A stretch of 64,000 bases of DNA, from assembly GCA_016183615.1 (NCBI GenBank), contig JACPEG010000026.1, forward strand, positions 82,660 to 146,659, written 5' to 3'. Under the pieces are notes generated by a model, which was given only the letters and a program-made list of their open reading frames with translations, searched no databases and was not told the origin of the DNA. Position numbers and translations under genes: made by a program. The DNA comes from Betaproteobacteria bacterium (GTDB lineage: Bacteria; Pseudomonadota; Gammaproteobacteria; Burkholderiales; UBA6910). Shown here in pieces: positions 46,099 through 56,518 of this stretch (position 1 is the stretch's first letter; each line of letters opens with the position of its first letter).

Positions 46099-48114
46099 TC
46101 AGGCTTTCTGCTCCAGCTCCCGCAGGTGGGTAAGGGCCTCGTCCGGGCTCTCGTAGATGTAGGGGGCCACTTGGCGGCTCTTGAGCGCGTCCCCCAGCTT
46201 CATGCGCAGGAAGCCGCTGGTGGTATAGCGGGTGACTCCCAGGTAGAAGCGGTCTACCAGCTCCTTCACCATGTCCACGTAGCCGTCAGCCACCTCGGGG
46301 GCCAGGGTGAAGTTGTCGTAGTTAACGATGGCATAGACCTTGTGGCCGAGGGGTTCCAGCCGCCGTTCCACCAGCTGCCGGATTTTGCGCACGTCGTCCC
46401 TGGTCTTGACCGCCATGCTCTCGAAGTTCACGAAGAACAGGTTCTGCTCCCGGTCATAGGAGAAGCGCGCTTCCAGGGGCAGCCGCAGCAGGTCGTCGCG
46501 CAGGCCCATGGGCTCGGGCCGGAAGATGCGCTCGTCCATGAGCCGCGGCGGCTGCTTCATCACCGGTTCGAAATCCATGAAGGCGAGGATGTCCCGCTCC
46601 AGATCCACGCCAGGGGCGATCTCCGTGAGCTCCATGCCCTCCTCGGTGAGCCGGAACACGCAGCGCTCGGTCACGTAGAGCACCGGCTGCCCGCGCCGCA
46701 CCGCATAGGCGCCGCTGAAGGTGCGGTGCTCCACCTCCTTCACGAACTTGCGGGCAGCGCCCTCCTTGTCGATGCGCAGCGCCCCCTCCTGGATCGCGAC
46801 CCGCAGGTCGCCGGCGGTGAAGGTGCCGACGAACACCACCTTCTTGGCATTCTGGCTGATATTGATGAAGCCGCCGGCCCCGGCGAGCTTGGGACCGAAC
46901 TTGGAGACGTTGAGGTTGCCCTGGGCATCCGCCTGGGCCAGCCCCAGGAACGCGACGTCCAGCCCGCCGCCGTCATAGAAATCGAACTGGGACGGCTGGT
47001 CGATGATGGCCTGGGTGTTGGTGGCGGCGCCGAAGTTAAGACCGCCTGCCGGAATTCCCCCGATCACGCCGGGCTCGGCGGTGAGGGTGAGGAGGTCGAT
47101 GATCTTCTCCTCGGCCGCCACGGAAGCGACACCCTCGGGCATGCCGATGCCCAGGTTCACCACGCTGTTGGTCCGCAGTTCCAGGGCCGCGCGTCGGGCG
47201 ATGACCTTGCGCTCGCTCATCTCCATGGGCGGAACGGATTCCATGGGCACGCGGATTTCGCCGCTGAAAGCCGGGCTGTAGGGCGTGGCGAAGGTCTGCC
47301 AGTGGTGCTCGGGCTTGGCCACCACCACGCAGTCCACCAGCACGCCGGGAATCTTGACGTGGCGGGGGTTGAGGCTGCCGCGCTCGGCGATGCGCTCCAC
47401 CTGCACGATGACGATGCCGCCGGAATTGCGCGCCGCCATGGCGATGGCCTGAACCTCCAGGGTGAGCGCCTCCTTCTCCATGGTGATATTGCCGTCCGGG
47501 TCCGCCGTGGTGCCGCGAATGATCCCGACATTTATGGGGAACGCCTTGTAGAACAGATACTCCTGCCCGCCCACCTCCATGAGGGTCACCAGATTCTCGG
47601 TGGTGCACGGATTGAGCTTGCCGCCGCCGAAACGGGGATCCACGAAAGTGCCGAGGCCGACGGTGGAGAGGTGCCCCGGCTTGTGGGCGGCGATGTCGCG
47701 GAACAGGTGGGAAATCACGCCCTGGGGCAGGTTGTAGGCCTCAATCTGATTCGAGATCGCCAGCTGCTGCAGCCGGGGCACCAGCCCCCAGTGACCGCCG
47801 ATCACCCGCCTCACCAGGCCCTCGTGCCCCAGGTGATTGAGCCCCCGCTCCTTGCCGTCCCCCTGCCCGGCGGCGTACACCAGGGTGAGGTTGCGGGGCT
47901 TGCCGAGGGCTGGAAGATGGTCGTCCTCGGTGGCGAGATAGAGTTCCTCCAGGGCCACCGCGATGCCCTCGGCGAAGCCGATGCCGACGAAGCCGCCGGT
48001 GGCCACGGTGTCACCATCACGGATCAGGCGCACCGCTTCACGGGCGGAGACAATCTTGCCTCGCGCCTGGAGCGGCTTGGATTCCAGAAGCGGATGAACG
48101 ATGCTGTGCGGCAT
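46099..48114 (-). CDS. Type I acyl-CoA transferase, second of a tandem pair
   Basis: A protein of about 671 residues: alpha and beta domains of a family I CoA-transferase in one chain, with catalytic Glu in [11 protein letters not shown] and the oxyanion GxGGF-like [10 protein letters not shown]. It resembles propionate/acetate CoA-transferases. Beyond the usual end (about 530 residues) it has about 130 more residues ([20 protein letters not shown] to the C terminus), shared with the paralogue upstream. The ATG at 48114 is chosen; a TTG at 48144 is the alternative. It may move CoA between acetate, propionate, 3-hydroxybutyrate or acetoacetate, feeding PHA metabolism. Its gap to the first transferase is only 19-49 bases. 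Confidence 0.88.
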   Translation of the reverse strand: MPHSIVHPLLESKPLQARGKIVSAREAVRLIRDGDTVATGGFVGIGFAEGIAVALEELYLATEDDHLPALGKPRNLTLVYAAGQGDGKERGLNHLGHEGLVRRVIGGHWGLVPRLQQLAISNQIEAYNLPQGVISHLFRDIAAHKPGHLSTVGLGTFVDPRFGGGKLNPCTTENLVTLMEVGGQEYLFYKAFPINVGIIRGTTADPDGNITMEKEALTLEVQAIAMAARNSGGIVIVQVERIAERGSLNPRHVKIPGVLVDCVVVAKPEHHWQTFATPYSPAFSGEIRVPMESVPPMEMSERKVIARRAALELRTNSVVNLGIGMPEGVASVAAEEKIIDLLTLTAEPGVIGGIPAGGLNFGAATNTQAIIDQPSQFDFYDGGGLDVAFLGLAQADAQGNLNVSKFGPKLAGAGGFINISQNAKKVVFVGTFTAGDLRVAIQEGALRIDKEGAARKFVKEVEHRTFSGAYAVRRGQPVLYVTERCVFRLTEEGMELTEIAPGVDLERDILAFMDFEPVMKQPPRLMDERIFRPEPMGLRDDLLRLPLEARFSYDREQNLFFVNFESMAVKTRDDVRKIRQLVERRLEPLGHKVYAIVNYDNFTLAPEVADGYVDMVKELVDRFYLGVTRYTTSGFLRMKLGDALKSRQVAPYIYESPDEALTHLRELEQKA

Positions 48115-48163
48115 GGGTGAGGTAATTGACCAAAATTTCGACAAAACTGCGGCCTCGGCCGCT

Positions 48164-50116
48164 TCAGGCCGGCCGCGCCTCGGGAGCGGTCCGGGGCCGC
48201 GCAGATTCCAGCGCCTCTTGCCGGGTCTCGTAAATGTGGGCCGACAAGCCGCGCTGCTCCAGCGCCTCGCCCAGTTTCAGCCGCATGAAAGCGCTGGTGG
48301 TGTAGCGGGAAACATGCGTGTAGTAACGCTCCGTCATGTACTTCACCATTGCGGCATAGTCATCGACCACGTTCTCATCGATCTGGAAATCGTCGTAATT
48401 GACGACGACGGCGACCTTCTTGCCAATGCTCCGGCACAGGTTTTCGGCGGCTTCGCGGATGTCCTCCACGTCTTTTTTGGCGCGCACCTGGAGGCCCTGA
48501 AAGTTGTAGAACGCCGTTTCCTTTTTGGCATCGTAGTGCATGCGATCGACCAGGCTGATGGAAAGCAGCGCGTCCTTGAGATTCATGGGGTCGGGCCGGA
48601 AGATGCGCGGATCCATGGCCACCGGGTCCCTGACCATGGGTCTGAAGTCCATGTGCGCGAGAATGTCCCGCTCCACGTCCACGCCGGGGGCGACTTCCGT
48701 CAGTTCCAGCCCGTCCGCCCCCAGCCTGAATACGCAGCGCTCGGTCACATAGAGGACCTTCTGCCCGACGCTGGCGGCAAAGGGGCCGCTGAAGGTCACC
48801 TGCTCCACCTGCCCGACAAACTTGCGCGCCCGGCCTTCCTTGAGAATCCTGAGCCGGCCGTCCTCGATGGCGATCTTGAGGCCGCCGGCGGTGAAGGTGC
48901 CGACGAAGATCACGGCACGGCTGTTCTGGGTGATGTTGATGAACCCCCCGGCGCCGGCCAGTTTGGGCCCGAACCGGCTGACGTTGATGCTTCCCCGGGC
49001 GTCGCATTCGGCGAGTCCGAGGCAGGCCAGGTCCAGCCCGCCGCCGTCGTAGAAGTCGAATTGCTGGTTCATGTCTATGACCGCGTCGGGATTGACCGCG
49101 GCGCCGAAGTTGAGCCCGCTTGCCGGAACACCCCCGATCAGTCCGGGTTCGGCCGTGAGCGTCATGTATTTCAGGATCTTTTCCTCATTGGCGACGGCGG
49201 CGACGCCTTCGGGCATGCCGATTCCCAGATTCACCACCGCGTTGGGCATCAGCTCGAATGCGGCGCGGCGGGCGATCACCTTGCGCTCGTCGAGGGGCAT
49301 GGGGTCGAGCGCGTCGAGCGGCACCCGCACCTCGGCCGAGAAGGCCGGGTCATAAGGGACGGCGAAGGTTTGCGGATGGTTCTGCGGCTTCGCCACCACC
49401 ACGCAATCCACCATGATGCCCGGCACCTTGACCCGCCGCGGATGGAGCGAACCCCGCTCGGCCACGCGCTCGACCTGGGCGATCACGAAGCCGCCGTTGT
49501 TCTTGGTCGCCGCCGCGATCGCCAGAACGTCCTGGGTCAGCGTCTCCCGTTCCATGGTCATGTTGCCTTCGGGGTCCGCGGTGGTTCCGCGGATAAACGC
49601 CACCGATATCGGAATCGCCTTATAGAACAGCAGCTCCCTGCCGCCGAGCGTGACGGCCTCGACCAGATCTTCCGTAGTCCGGGTCCCGATCTTTCCGCCC
49701 TCGAGGCGGGGATCGACAAAGGTGCGCAACCCCACCCTGGAAACCGTTCCCGGCAGGCCCGACGCGATGTCGCGGTACATGTGGGAAATCACGCCCAGGG
49801 GCAGGTTATAGGCCTCGATCCTGCTTTCGAGGGCGAGCTTGCCGATTTTCGGGACCAGGCCGTAATGCCCGCCGATCACTCGCTTCAGTATGCCTTCGTG
49901 GGCCAGGTGATTCACGCCGGCTTCCGCGCCGTCGCCCGGGCCGCCGCCGAACAGCAATGTGAGAGACTTCGGCGAACCGGTTTCCAGAAAGCGCCTCTCC
50001 AGCGCCAGGATCAGATCTACCGGCACCCCGTTGCTGCCGAACCCCGAGCAGCACAGGGTGTCGCCGTCCCGAAGGATGGCGACGGCTTCCTCAGCGGATA
50101 CGATTTTCCTTCTCAT
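48164..50116 (-). CDS. Type I acyl-CoA transferase, first of a tandem pair
   Basis: A 650-residue CoA-transferase alike to its neighbour over the full length. N-terminal domain [17 protein letters not shown] and [20 protein letters not shown]; catalytic Glu at about 303 in [29 protein letters not shown]. The same extra C-terminal domain follows (residues about 520-650: [40 protein letters not shown]). It lies 24 bases after 3-hydroxybutyrate dehydrogenase, so it probably activates a product of that enzyme (acetoacetate or 3-hydroxybutyrate). Substrate preference of the two copies has probably diverged. Start ATG at 50116. Confidence 0.9.
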   Translation of the reverse strand: MRRKIVSAEEAVAILRDGDTLCCSGFGSNGVPVDLILALERRFLETGSPKSLTLLFGGGPGDGAEAGVNHLAHEGILKRVIGGHYGLVPKIGKLALESRIEAYNLPLGVISHMYRDIASGLPGTVSRVGLRTFVDPRLEGGKIGTRTTEDLVEAVTLGGRELLFYKAIPISVAFIRGTTADPEGNMTMERETLTQDVLAIAAATKNNGGFVIAQVERVAERGSLHPRRVKVPGIMVDCVVVAKPQNHPQTFAVPYDPAFSAEVRVPLDALDPMPLDERKVIARRAAFELMPNAVVNLGIGMPEGVAAVANEEKILKYMTLTAEPGLIGGVPASGLNFGAAVNPDAVIDMNQQFDFYDGGGLDLACLGLAECDARGSINVSRFGPKLAGAGGFINITQNSRAVIFVGTFTAGGLKIAIEDGRLRILKEGRARKFVGQVEQVTFSGPFAASVGQKVLYVTERCVFRLGADGLELTEVAPGVDVERDILAHMDFRPMVRDPVAMDPRIFRPDPMNLKDALLSISLVDRMHYDAKKETAFYNFQGLQVRAKKDVEDIREAAENLCRSIGKKVAVVVNYDDFQIDENVVDDYAAMVKYMTERYYTHVSRYTTSAFMRLKLGEALEQRGLSAHIYETRQEALESARPRTAPEARPA

Positions 50117-50140
50117 GGGCCTCTCCCGCGGAATCGAGCA

Positions 50141-50941
50141 TCATTGGGCGGTCCATCCGCCGTCGACCGTGATCGCCGCGCCCCGGATCTGGGCCGCGGC
50201 GTCGGAGCAAAGGAACACGGCGAGCGCGCCGATCTGCTCCGGCGTGGCGAACTCCATGGACGGTTGCTTCTCGCCGAGCAGCAGGTCTTTCGCCCTCTCC
50301 ACCGGAATGTTGTCCCGTTTCGCCCAATCGTCGATCTGATTCTGGACCAGGGGCGTGAGCACCCAGCCTGGACAGATCGCATTGCAGGTTATTCCGGTCC
50401 TTGCCGTCTCCAGCGCCACCACCTTGGTGAGACCGAGGACGCCGTGCTTGGCCGCCACGTACGCCGCCTTGGTCCCGGAGGCGACCAGGCCGTGGACGGA
50501 AGAAATATTGATGATGCGCCCCCAATTGCGCGCCTTCATTTGCGGCAGCGCGGCGCGTATGGCGTGAAAGTTGGACGACAGGTTGATGGCGATTACCGCA
50601 TCCCACTTTTCGACCGAAAACTCCTCGACCGGCGCCGTATGCTGAATGCCGGCGTTGTTGACCAGGATGTCCACCTTCCCCAGCTCTTTCGTTGCCTGCT
50701 CGACCATCGCGGCGATTTCGCCCGGTTTCGACATGTCGGCGCCGCTGAAGCCGACCTTGACCTTAAACTCGGCGGCCAGCTCCTCGCATAGGCGCCTGAT
50801 CCGGGCGGCCTCGCCGAAGCCGTTGAGCATCACATCGGCGCCCTCCCTGGCAACGGCGCGGGCGATCCCGAGACCGATGCCGCTGGTCGAACCGGTAACG
50901 ATTGCAGATCTGCCTTTCAGTAGGGCCGTCGCCTTTTTCAT
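50141..50941 (-). CDS. bdhA: 3-hydroxybutyrate dehydrogenase
   Basis: A 266-residue SDR with TGSTSGIGLGIA, NNAGIQHTAPVEEF, NISSVHGLVAS, catalytic YVAAKHG, NAICPGWVLTPLV and the terminal TVDGGWTAQ. This set of motifs is characteristic of D-3-hydroxybutyrate dehydrogenase, which oxidises 3-hydroxybutyrate to acetoacetate when PHB is mobilised. The ATG at 50941 (MKKATALLKG) has GGAGGGAACC upstream; a start five codons earlier exists. It lies 27 bases after the SRPBCC gene and 24 before the CoA-transferases, within one operon. Confidence 0.93.
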   Translation of the reverse strand: MKKATALLKGRSAIVTGSTSGIGLGIARAVAREGADVMLNGFGEAARIRRLCEELAAEFKVKVGFSGADMSKPGEIAAMVEQATKELGKVDILVNNAGIQHTAPVEEFSVEKWDAVIAINLSSNFHAIRAALPQMKARNWGRIINISSVHGLVASGTKAAYVAAKHGVLGLTKVVALETARTGITCNAICPGWVLTPLVQNQIDDWAKRDNIPVERAKDLLLGEKQPSMEFATPEQIGALAVFLCSDAAAQIRGAAITVDGGWTAQ

Positions 50942-50968
50942 GCTGGTTCCCTCCATTCCCGGCGTTCG

Positions 50969-51388
50969 TCACCCGCCGAACATCTTTTTCAGGTTGTCGA
51001 ACCCGGCCTGGTAGATTCCCTGGATCGCCTTGACGGCATCGCTTTCCGGGAGGTTCGCGGGCTGGAACTCGCTCGACCACGTGACGGTGGACGTGCCGTC
51101 GCCGTTGTCGATGACCCGGATCTCCGCCGTGTAGCCCGCCACCGGCAGCGGGCTATTGAGGATCGAGTAGCGGTACACCCGCTCCACGTCGCTGATGTGC
51201 TCGAGCCGTTCGGTCACCGTTCCACCGCCTACCAGCTTGAGGGTGCGAACCGATCCTTTCCGGTCGCCGTCGCTCTCGCTCTTTTCAATCGCCGGATGCC
51301 ACGCCGGCAGGGCATTGAATCCACCGATGGTCTTCCACAACAGGTCCGCGGAGGCGGCCAACCGGGTTTCCATTTTCACCTTGGACAT
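50969..51388 (-). CDS. SRPBCC-family protein (polyketide cyclase/START-like)
   Basis: A 139-residue SRPBCC protein from ATG 51388 (MSKVKMETRL). Typical points are ADLLWKTIGGFNALPAWHPA, GGGTVTERLEHISD, and a C-terminal helix (AVKAIQGIYQAGFDNLKKMF). The family binds hydrophobic small ligands. It leads the bdhA-CoA-transferase operon, so a role near acyl-CoA or hydroxy-acid metabolism is possible; no ligand can be named. It is unrelated in detail to the SRPBCC pair at 9-12 kb. Confidence 0.8.
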   Translation of the reverse strand: MSKVKMETRLAASADLLWKTIGGFNALPAWHPAIEKSESDGDRKGSVRTLKLVGGGTVTERLEHISDVERVYRYSILNSPLPVAGYTAEIRVIDNGDGTSTVTWSSEFQPANLPESDAVKAIQGIYQAGFDNLKKMFGG

Positions 51389-51475
51389 TCTCTGGCTCCT
51401 TTCGTCGAAATGGACCGCGCGCCGGGAAACGGACCGGAATGACTGCCACCGCATCCGCCCCTGCCCTGGGTCCGG

Positions 51476-52819
51476 TTACAGATAACGCACAACGATGTAA
51501 ACATGGCTGATCGCGATGGAAATCAGCATCAGGCCGAAGCACGACTTCAGGTACGGCACGAACCGGATCGGGTGCCCGGCGCGCTCGGCGAACCCGGCCA
51601 CCACCAGGTTGGCGGAGGCGCCGATCAGCGTTCCGTTGCCCCCGAGGCAGGCGCCCAGCGCCAGCGACCACCACAGCGGCATCAGCGCCTGCTCGCCGCC
51701 GAAGGTGGGCGCCATGGATTTGATGAGGGGGATCATGGTGGCCACGAACGGGATGTTGTCGAGGAATGCCGAGAGAATGGCGGAACCCCACAGGATCGCA
51801 ATGGCGGTGGTCTTGAAATCCCCGCCGGTGACGGCGACGAGCTTCTCGGCGAGCCAGTGGACCACACCCGAGGTTTCAAGCCCGTAGACCATGATGAACA
51901 GGCCCACGAAGAAGAACAGCGTCACCCACTCCGCCTCGGCGAACGCGTGATGCACGTTCTTCGACTGCTCCTCGCCGTGGCGGTGCAGGTTGTCGAGGAG
52001 CAGCAGCAGCGCGGCGCCGAACATGGCGATGGTGGCGGGCTGCAGCCGGAGCGCATGGTGCAGGATGAACCCCAGGAGCACCAGCGCGAGCACCGTCAAC
52101 GCCTGCTTGAGCAGCCGCGGATCGGTGATCGCCTCCCTTTCGTTGAAGCGCATCACCCGCTGCCGCGCCTTGTCGGTGGCGGTGAGTTCCTTGCGCCAGA
52201 TGAGCACCAGGACCGCCAGTGTGATGGGCAAGATCACCAGCACCACGGGCGTGAGGTGAATGAGAAAATCGTTGAAGCTGAGGCCCACCGCCGAGCCGAT
52301 CATGATGTTGGGCGGGTCGCCGATCAGGGTGGCGGTGCCGCCGACGTTGGAGGCGAGCACTTCGGAGACGAGGTAAGGATAGGGCTTGAGCTTGAGCTCA
52401 TCGGTAATCAGCAGCGTGACCGGCACCACCAGCAGCACCGTGGTGACGTTGTCGAGGAGGGCGGAGAACACCGCGGTCACCACCGACAGCATCACCAGGA
52501 TTCCCACCGGCCTCGCCTGAACCTTCTTCGCCGACCAGATCGCCACGTACTGGAACACTCCCGATTTCCCGGTGATTCCGACGATGACCATCATCCCGAG
52601 CAGCAGGCCCAGGGTATTGAAGTCAACGCCTTTGAGCGCCGCTTCCTGGTTCAACACCCCCATCAGAATCAGCAGCCCGGCGCCCAGCAGAGCCAGGATG
52701 GCGCGGTTGATCTTTTCGGTGATGATCAGGGCATACACGGAAACGAACACGACGCTCGCCACCGCCGCGGCGTTCAAGCCGAAAATGACCGGGGGCGCTG
52801 CACCGGGTGCGGGCGTCAT
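51476..52819 (-). CDS. NhaD/ArsB-type ion transporter
   Basis: A 447-residue membrane protein with about 11-12 transmembrane segments. It has the ion-transporter superfamily motifs GGTATLIGDPPNIMIG and GGNGTLIGASANLVVAG and Asp-containing helix breaks (LLDNVTTVLL, FLDNIPFVATM). Candidates are the NhaD Na+/H+ antiporter or ArsB/citrate-type carriers; the DN motifs favour NhaD-like proteins. It lies 15 bases after a two-CBS-domain gene on the same strand, which could sense adenine nucleotides or ionic strength for it. Confidence 0.82.
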   Translation of the reverse strand: MTPAPGAAPPVIFGLNAAAVASVVFVSVYALIITEKINRAILALLGAGLLILMGVLNQEAALKGVDFNTLGLLLGMMVIVGITGKSGVFQYVAIWSAKKVQARPVGILVMLSVVTAVFSALLDNVTTVLLVVPVTLLITDELKLKPYPYLVSEVLASNVGGTATLIGDPPNIMIGSAVGLSFNDFLIHLTPVVLVILPITLAVLVLIWRKELTATDKARQRVMRFNEREAITDPRLLKQALTVLALVLLGFILHHALRLQPATIAMFGAALLLLLDNLHRHGEEQSKNVHHAFAEAEWVTLFFFVGLFIMVYGLETSGVVHWLAEKLVAVTGGDFKTTAIAILWGSAILSAFLDNIPFVATMIPLIKSMAPTFGGEQALMPLWWSLALGACLGGNGTLIGASANLVVAGFAERAGHPIRFVPYLKSCFGLMLISIAISHVYIVVRYL

Positions 52820-52834
52820 GGCTGCCTCTCTAGA

Positions 52835-53281
52835 CTAGACGAGCTTCCCCAGGACTTCCCAGGGCGAAATCAGTCCCACCAGCCGGCCGGTGGAACGGTC
52901 CACCACCGGCAGATTCTCCCCGGTGCGGAACATGAGCAGCGTGGCTTCCACGATGGAAGTCTCCGGGTGGACGGGCTTCACCCCCGGGTCCATGTGATCG
53001 GAAACCCGGTGCTCGACGAAACCCTGCAACACCTCCTTCAGGTCATCGAGGGTGTCGGCGACGAAGGCGAGATCCGCGAGTCCATGATCGACGGTGGCGG
53101 CGGTGGGAAGCAGCAGCCCCAGGATCCCGTGCAGGCTGACCATGCCCCGGTAGCGGCCCTCGCCGTCCACCACCGGCAGGCTGCGGAAGCGCTTTTCCAG
53201 GGTGATGCGGACCACTTCCAGCAGGTGGTCGTCGGCGTTCACGGTGTACGGGGCGGGGTTCAGTATGGTGGCGACGGTCAC
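52835..53281 (-). CDS. Two-CBS-domain protein
   Basis: A 148-residue stand-alone Bateman module. CBS 1: TILNPAPYTVNADDHLLEV ... FRSLPVVDGEGRYRGMV. CBS 2: VSDHMDPGVKPVHPETSIV ... NLPVVDRSTGRLVGLIS. Such proteins bind adenosine nucleotides and regulate partners. The coupling to the antiporter 15 bases downstream suggests that partner. Start at 53281 (MTVATILNP). Confidence 0.88.
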   Translation of the reverse strand: MTVATILNPAPYTVNADDHLLEVVRITLEKRFRSLPVVDGEGRYRGMVSLHGILGLLLPTAATVDHGLADLAFVADTLDDLKEVLQGFVEHRVSDHMDPGVKPVHPETSIVEATLLMFRTGENLPVVDRSTGRLVGLISPWEVLGKLV

Positions 53282-53390
53282 GGCAGTCCCTTCGCGCTGT
53301 AGGTCTGATCCGGGAATCGGAACCTTGATCCGGGGGCGCGCCGGCGCCGGGCCGGGGGGCGCATTTGCCCCCGACCCGGCATCGCCCAGC

Positions 53391-54743
53391 TCACTTGTAG
53401 GCCACGCTCGGCAGCCACAGCACCAGGTCCTTCCAGACGTACACGAGCACCACGGTGGCGAAAATCATCACGTTAAAGGGTATGATCCCGCGGTAGATGT
53501 CCCGGGTGGTCACGCCCTCCGGCGCCACCCCCTTCAGGTAGAACAGCGAAAAGCCCACCGGCGGGGTCAGGAACGACGACTGCAGCACCACCGCGAACAG
53601 CACGGTGAACCAGACCAGGTCGAAGCCGAAGCTCTTTATCACCGGGGCGATGAGCGGCAGAATGATCAGCGTAATCTCGATCCAGTCCAGGAAGAAGCCC
53701 AGGATGAAAGCGAAAAACAGCACCGCGATCACGACGCCGTCGGCGCCGAACGGCAAGGCCTTGAGCCCAGCCTCGATCACCTCGTCGCCGCCCATGCCCC
53801 GCAGCACCAGCGAATACGCGGTGGCCCCCAGGAAGATGCCGAAGATGAAGGCGGTGGTCTTGGTGGTCTGGTAGCTGGCCTCCTTCATCACCTGCAAGTC
53901 GAGCTTGCCGTTCATCCAGGCGAGCAGCATGGCCCCCAGCGCGCCGATGCCGGATGCTTCCGTAGGGGTGGCAATGCCGGCAAAGATCGATCCCAGCACC
54001 GCCAGGATCAGGGCAAACGCCGGCACCGCCGCCTTGACCACGCCCCAGATCACGGCGGAAGTCAGGGGCTCGGGATCGGCGGGGGCGGGGGCGGAATCCG
54101 GCTTGGTATAGGCGGCAAACAGGATGTAGGCCATGTAGAGGACCCCGAGCAGCAGCCCCGGGATCAGGGCCCCCATGAACAGGTCGCCGGCCGAGAGCGA
54201 GAGCCGGTCCGCCATCAGCACCAGCATGATGGAGGGCGGGATCAGGATACCCAGAGTGCCCACCGCGGCCACGGTGCCGCTGGCAAGGCCCTTGTCGTAC
54301 TTGAGGTTGAGCATGGCCGGCAGCCCGAGCAGCGCCAGCAGCGTCACCGACGCGCCGACGATCCCGGTGGAGGCTGCCAGCAGGATGCCGATGATGGCCA
54401 CCACGATGGCCATGCCGCCCTTCATCCGCCCGAACAGCTTCACGAAGTTGTCCATCATCTGCTCGGCGATGCCCGAGCGGTCCAGCATGATGCCCATGTA
54501 GATGAACATGGGCAGGGACACCAGCACCCAGTTCTTCATCACGTCCCATATGCGGTCCACGACGCCGGAGGTGAATGCCCAGTCCACCCCGGTGAAGGTG
54601 CCGAACAGCAGGTCCGAGCCCCAGGCAATGGCGGTGAAGAAGATGGCGAGCCCCCCCAGCACCCAGGCCACCGGGTAGCCGGTGAACAGCAGCCCGATGA
54701 AGGACACGAACATCAGGATGGCGAGGATTTCGTTGTATTTCAT
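53391..54743 (-). CDS. dctM: TRAP transporter large permease (DctM-like)
   Basis: A 450-residue membrane protein with about 12 hydrophobic segments. It has the DctM motifs GASVTLLALLGLPAMLNLKY, GTLGILIPPSIMLVLMAD and IATPTEASGIGALGA. It forms the main channel of a Na+-driven tripartite carrier with DctQ (6 bases upstream) and DctP. Substrate is an organic acid, not identifiable here; carriers near PHA loci often import C4-dicarboxylates or hydroxy/keto acids. Confidence 0.93.
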   Translation of the reverse strand: MKYNEILAILMFVSFIGLLFTGYPVAWVLGGLAIFFTAIAWGSDLLFGTFTGVDWAFTSGVVDRIWDVMKNWVLVSLPMFIYMGIMLDRSGIAEQMMDNFVKLFGRMKGGMAIVVAIIGILLAASTGIVGASVTLLALLGLPAMLNLKYDKGLASGTVAAVGTLGILIPPSIMLVLMADRLSLSAGDLFMGALIPGLLLGVLYMAYILFAAYTKPDSAPAPADPEPLTSAVIWGVVKAAVPAFALILAVLGSIFAGIATPTEASGIGALGAMLLAWMNGKLDLQVMKEASYQTTKTTAFIFGIFLGATAYSLVLRGMGGDEVIEAGLKALPFGADGVVIAVLFFAFILGFFLDWIEITLIILPLIAPVIKSFGFDLVWFTVLFAVVLQSSFLTPPVGFSLFYLKGVAPEGVTTRDIYRGIIPFNVMIFATVVLVYVWKDLVLWLPSVAYK

Positions 54744-54749
54744 GGCGGG

Positions 54750-55361
54750 TTACTCCTTGCCGGAGACCTTGCGGGTCGTGAACAGGGCCGCATAGACCCG
54801 GGTAAGGCGGGACAGGGTGGCAATCCCCAGCAGTACAAAGCCGATCAGCAGGAAGGCCTTGATGGCCCAGCGGTAGGGCAGCCCGCCCGGGGCTTCGGAG
54901 ATCTCGTGCACCGAGTACGAGTAGGCAATGAACGGGACCGAATACCACACCACCACGAATATGAATGGAACGAGGGCCACCAGAATGCCGACCAGCTCGA
55001 TCCAGCACTGGGTGCGGAACTTGAAATGCTCGTGCAGCACGTCGATGCGCACGTGATCGTCCGCCTCGAAGCACCAGGCGAGGCCGATCAGGAAGCCGAT
55101 GGCGTAGAAGTGCCACTGGATTTCCTCGAACTCAATGAGGCCTCTGCCGATCACGTAGCGCAGCAGCACGTTGACCGTGATGACCGCCACCAGCAGCGGC
55201 CAGATCCAGGACGAGATTTGTCCTGTGCCCCGGATGAAGGGGTCCACCTTGCGCGAGAAGCCGGTCTCCGGAAGCTCCGTGTGGTGCAGGAACTGGTCCA
55301 GGTCCATGTGGGGGGCGTGCAGCCCCGTGTGATGCGGATGCTCCTGGGATGGATTGGACAT
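54750..55361 (-). CDS. dctQ: TRAP transporter small permease (DctQ-like)
   Basis: A 203-residue protein with four transmembrane helices (IWPLLVAVITVNVLLRYVIG, FYAIGFLIGLAWCF, IELVGILVALVPFIFVVVW, IKAFLLIGFVLLGIATL). FEEIQWHFYAIG and EADDHVRIDV are marks of DctQ. The N terminus is unusually long and His-rich (HPHHTGLHAPH). ATG at 55361 chosen (MSNPSQEH). It stands between dctP and dctM. Confidence 0.9.
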   Translation of the reverse strand: MSNPSQEHPHHTGLHAPHMDLDQFLHHTELPETGFSRKVDPFIRGTGQISSWIWPLLVAVITVNVLLRYVIGRGLIEFEEIQWHFYAIGFLIGLAWCFEADDHVRIDVLHEHFKFRTQCWIELVGILVALVPFIFVVVWYSVPFIAYSYSVHEISEAPGGLPYRWAIKAFLLIGFVLLGIATLSRLTRVYAALFTTRKVSGKE

Positions 55362-55462
55362 GAAGCGTTTCCTCCTCGACGTGTCGGCAGCGGGTTGGCT
55401 GGCCGGAAGATGCCGCAAGAGCGGCCGCGGCCGGAATCCGGCCGCGGCCTAAGGTTGCAGCA

Positions 55463-56518
55463 TTACCAGTTGCGCGGCAAGTAGGCCTTGTCCTTCCACG
55501 GCTTGTAGGCCTTCTCGAAGGCCCGCTGATGCTCGTACACCTTCTTGAAGGCGGGGTCCTTGGACGCCTCTTCCTTCAGCACTTCCTCGGTCAGCTTCTC
55601 CATCTCCCGCAGCACCTTCTCCGGCACTACCTGGGCCTTGACGCCCTTGGCCGCGAAGTTCTTCATCGCCGCGATCTGGGCGAATTCCCCCTTCGACAGC
55701 GCGCGCAGAGTGCCCGCGGTGCAGGCGGTATCCACCGCCGCCTTGTTCGCCTTGTCGAGCTTGTCCCACAACGGCAGGTTCACCATCAGGTGCATCGAGG
55801 TGTAGGTCTGGTGCCAGCCCGGGAAGTAGTAGTTCTTCACCAGCTTGTCGAAGCCCAGCTTCTCGTCGATGGCCGGCATGGAGAACTCGGTGGCGTCGAT
55901 GGCGCCCTTTTCCAGCGCCGGAAAGATTTCGCCTCCGGGCAGCACCGTCACCGACGCGCCCGCCTTCTGCATCACCTTGCCGCCCAGGCCCGCGAAGCGG
56001 ATCTTCAGGCCCTTGATGTCGTCCAGCGATTTGATCTCCTTGCGGAACCAGCCCGCCGCTTCCGGCCCCATGATGCCGCACAGGATGACGTGCACGCCCT
56101 GCGCGTGATAGACCTCCTCGGCGAGCTTCTGGCCGCCGCCCTCGTACCACCAGGCGGTGAATTCCCAGGGCTCGAGGCCGAAGGGCACCGCGGCGAACAG
56201 GGGCGAGGACGGGATCTTGCCCTGGTCGTAGCCCAGCCAGGTGTAGCCCGCCTCCACCTTCTTGTCCTTCACCGCGTCGAAGATCTGGAACGGCGGCACC
56301 AGCTTGCCGGGCTCGTAAATCTTGAGCTGGATGTTGCCCCCGGAGAGCTCTTCCAGCTGCTTGCTCACGTAGAGGCTGGTATCCCCCAGGGCCGGCAGCT
56401 CGGAGGAAAAGCCGAGCGGCATCTTCCATTGAACCTTTTCCGCGGCGCTGGCGCCGCCCGCGGTGAGAGCCAGGGCGGCAGCCACCGCCACTACCGAAGT
56501 CTTGATCGCATTCCTCAT
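55463..56518 (-). CDS. dctP: TRAP transporter substrate-binding protein (DctP family)
   Basis: A 351-residue periplasmic binding protein with signal peptide (MRNAIKTSVVAVAAALALTA, cleavage after ASA). The TRAP binding-protein core has the conserved Arg in GLKIRFAGLGGKVMQKAG that contacts the carboxylate, then GGEIFPALEKGAIDATEF. The ATG at 56518 is preferred over one ten codons upstream since it gives the cleaner signal peptide and follows AGAGGAGAAAG-like sequence. It heads dctPQM. Ligand: an organic anion. Confidence 0.92.
   Translation of the reverse strand: MRNAIKTSVVAVAAALALTAGGASAAEKVQWKMPLGFSSELPALGDTSLYVSKQLEELSGGNIQLKIYEPGKLVPPFQIFDAVKDKKVEAGYTWLGYDQGKIPSSPLFAAVPFGLEPWEFTAWWYEGGGQKLAEEVYHAQGVHVILCGIMGPEAAGWFRKEIKSLDDIKGLKIRFAGLGGKVMQKAGASVTVLPGGEIFPALEKGAIDATEFSMPAIDEKLGFDKLVKNYYFPGWHQTYTSMHLMVNLPLWDKLDKANKAAVDTACTAGTLRALSKGEFAQIAAMKNFAAKGVKAQVVPEKVLREMEKLTEEVLKEEASKDPAFKKVYEHQRAFEKAYKPWKDKAYLPRNW

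Noticed and set aside
48101..50791. 896-codon antisense frame over the CoA-transferases
   Set aside because: Shadow of strong coding sequence on the other strand; composition reflects codon bias, no domain seen.
51503..55484. Long antisense frames opposite the antiporter and TRAP genes (51503-53302, 53202-55484)
   Set aside because: Translations are His/Gln/Gly/Arg-rich, low in complexity, and lie opposite clear membrane-protein genes.
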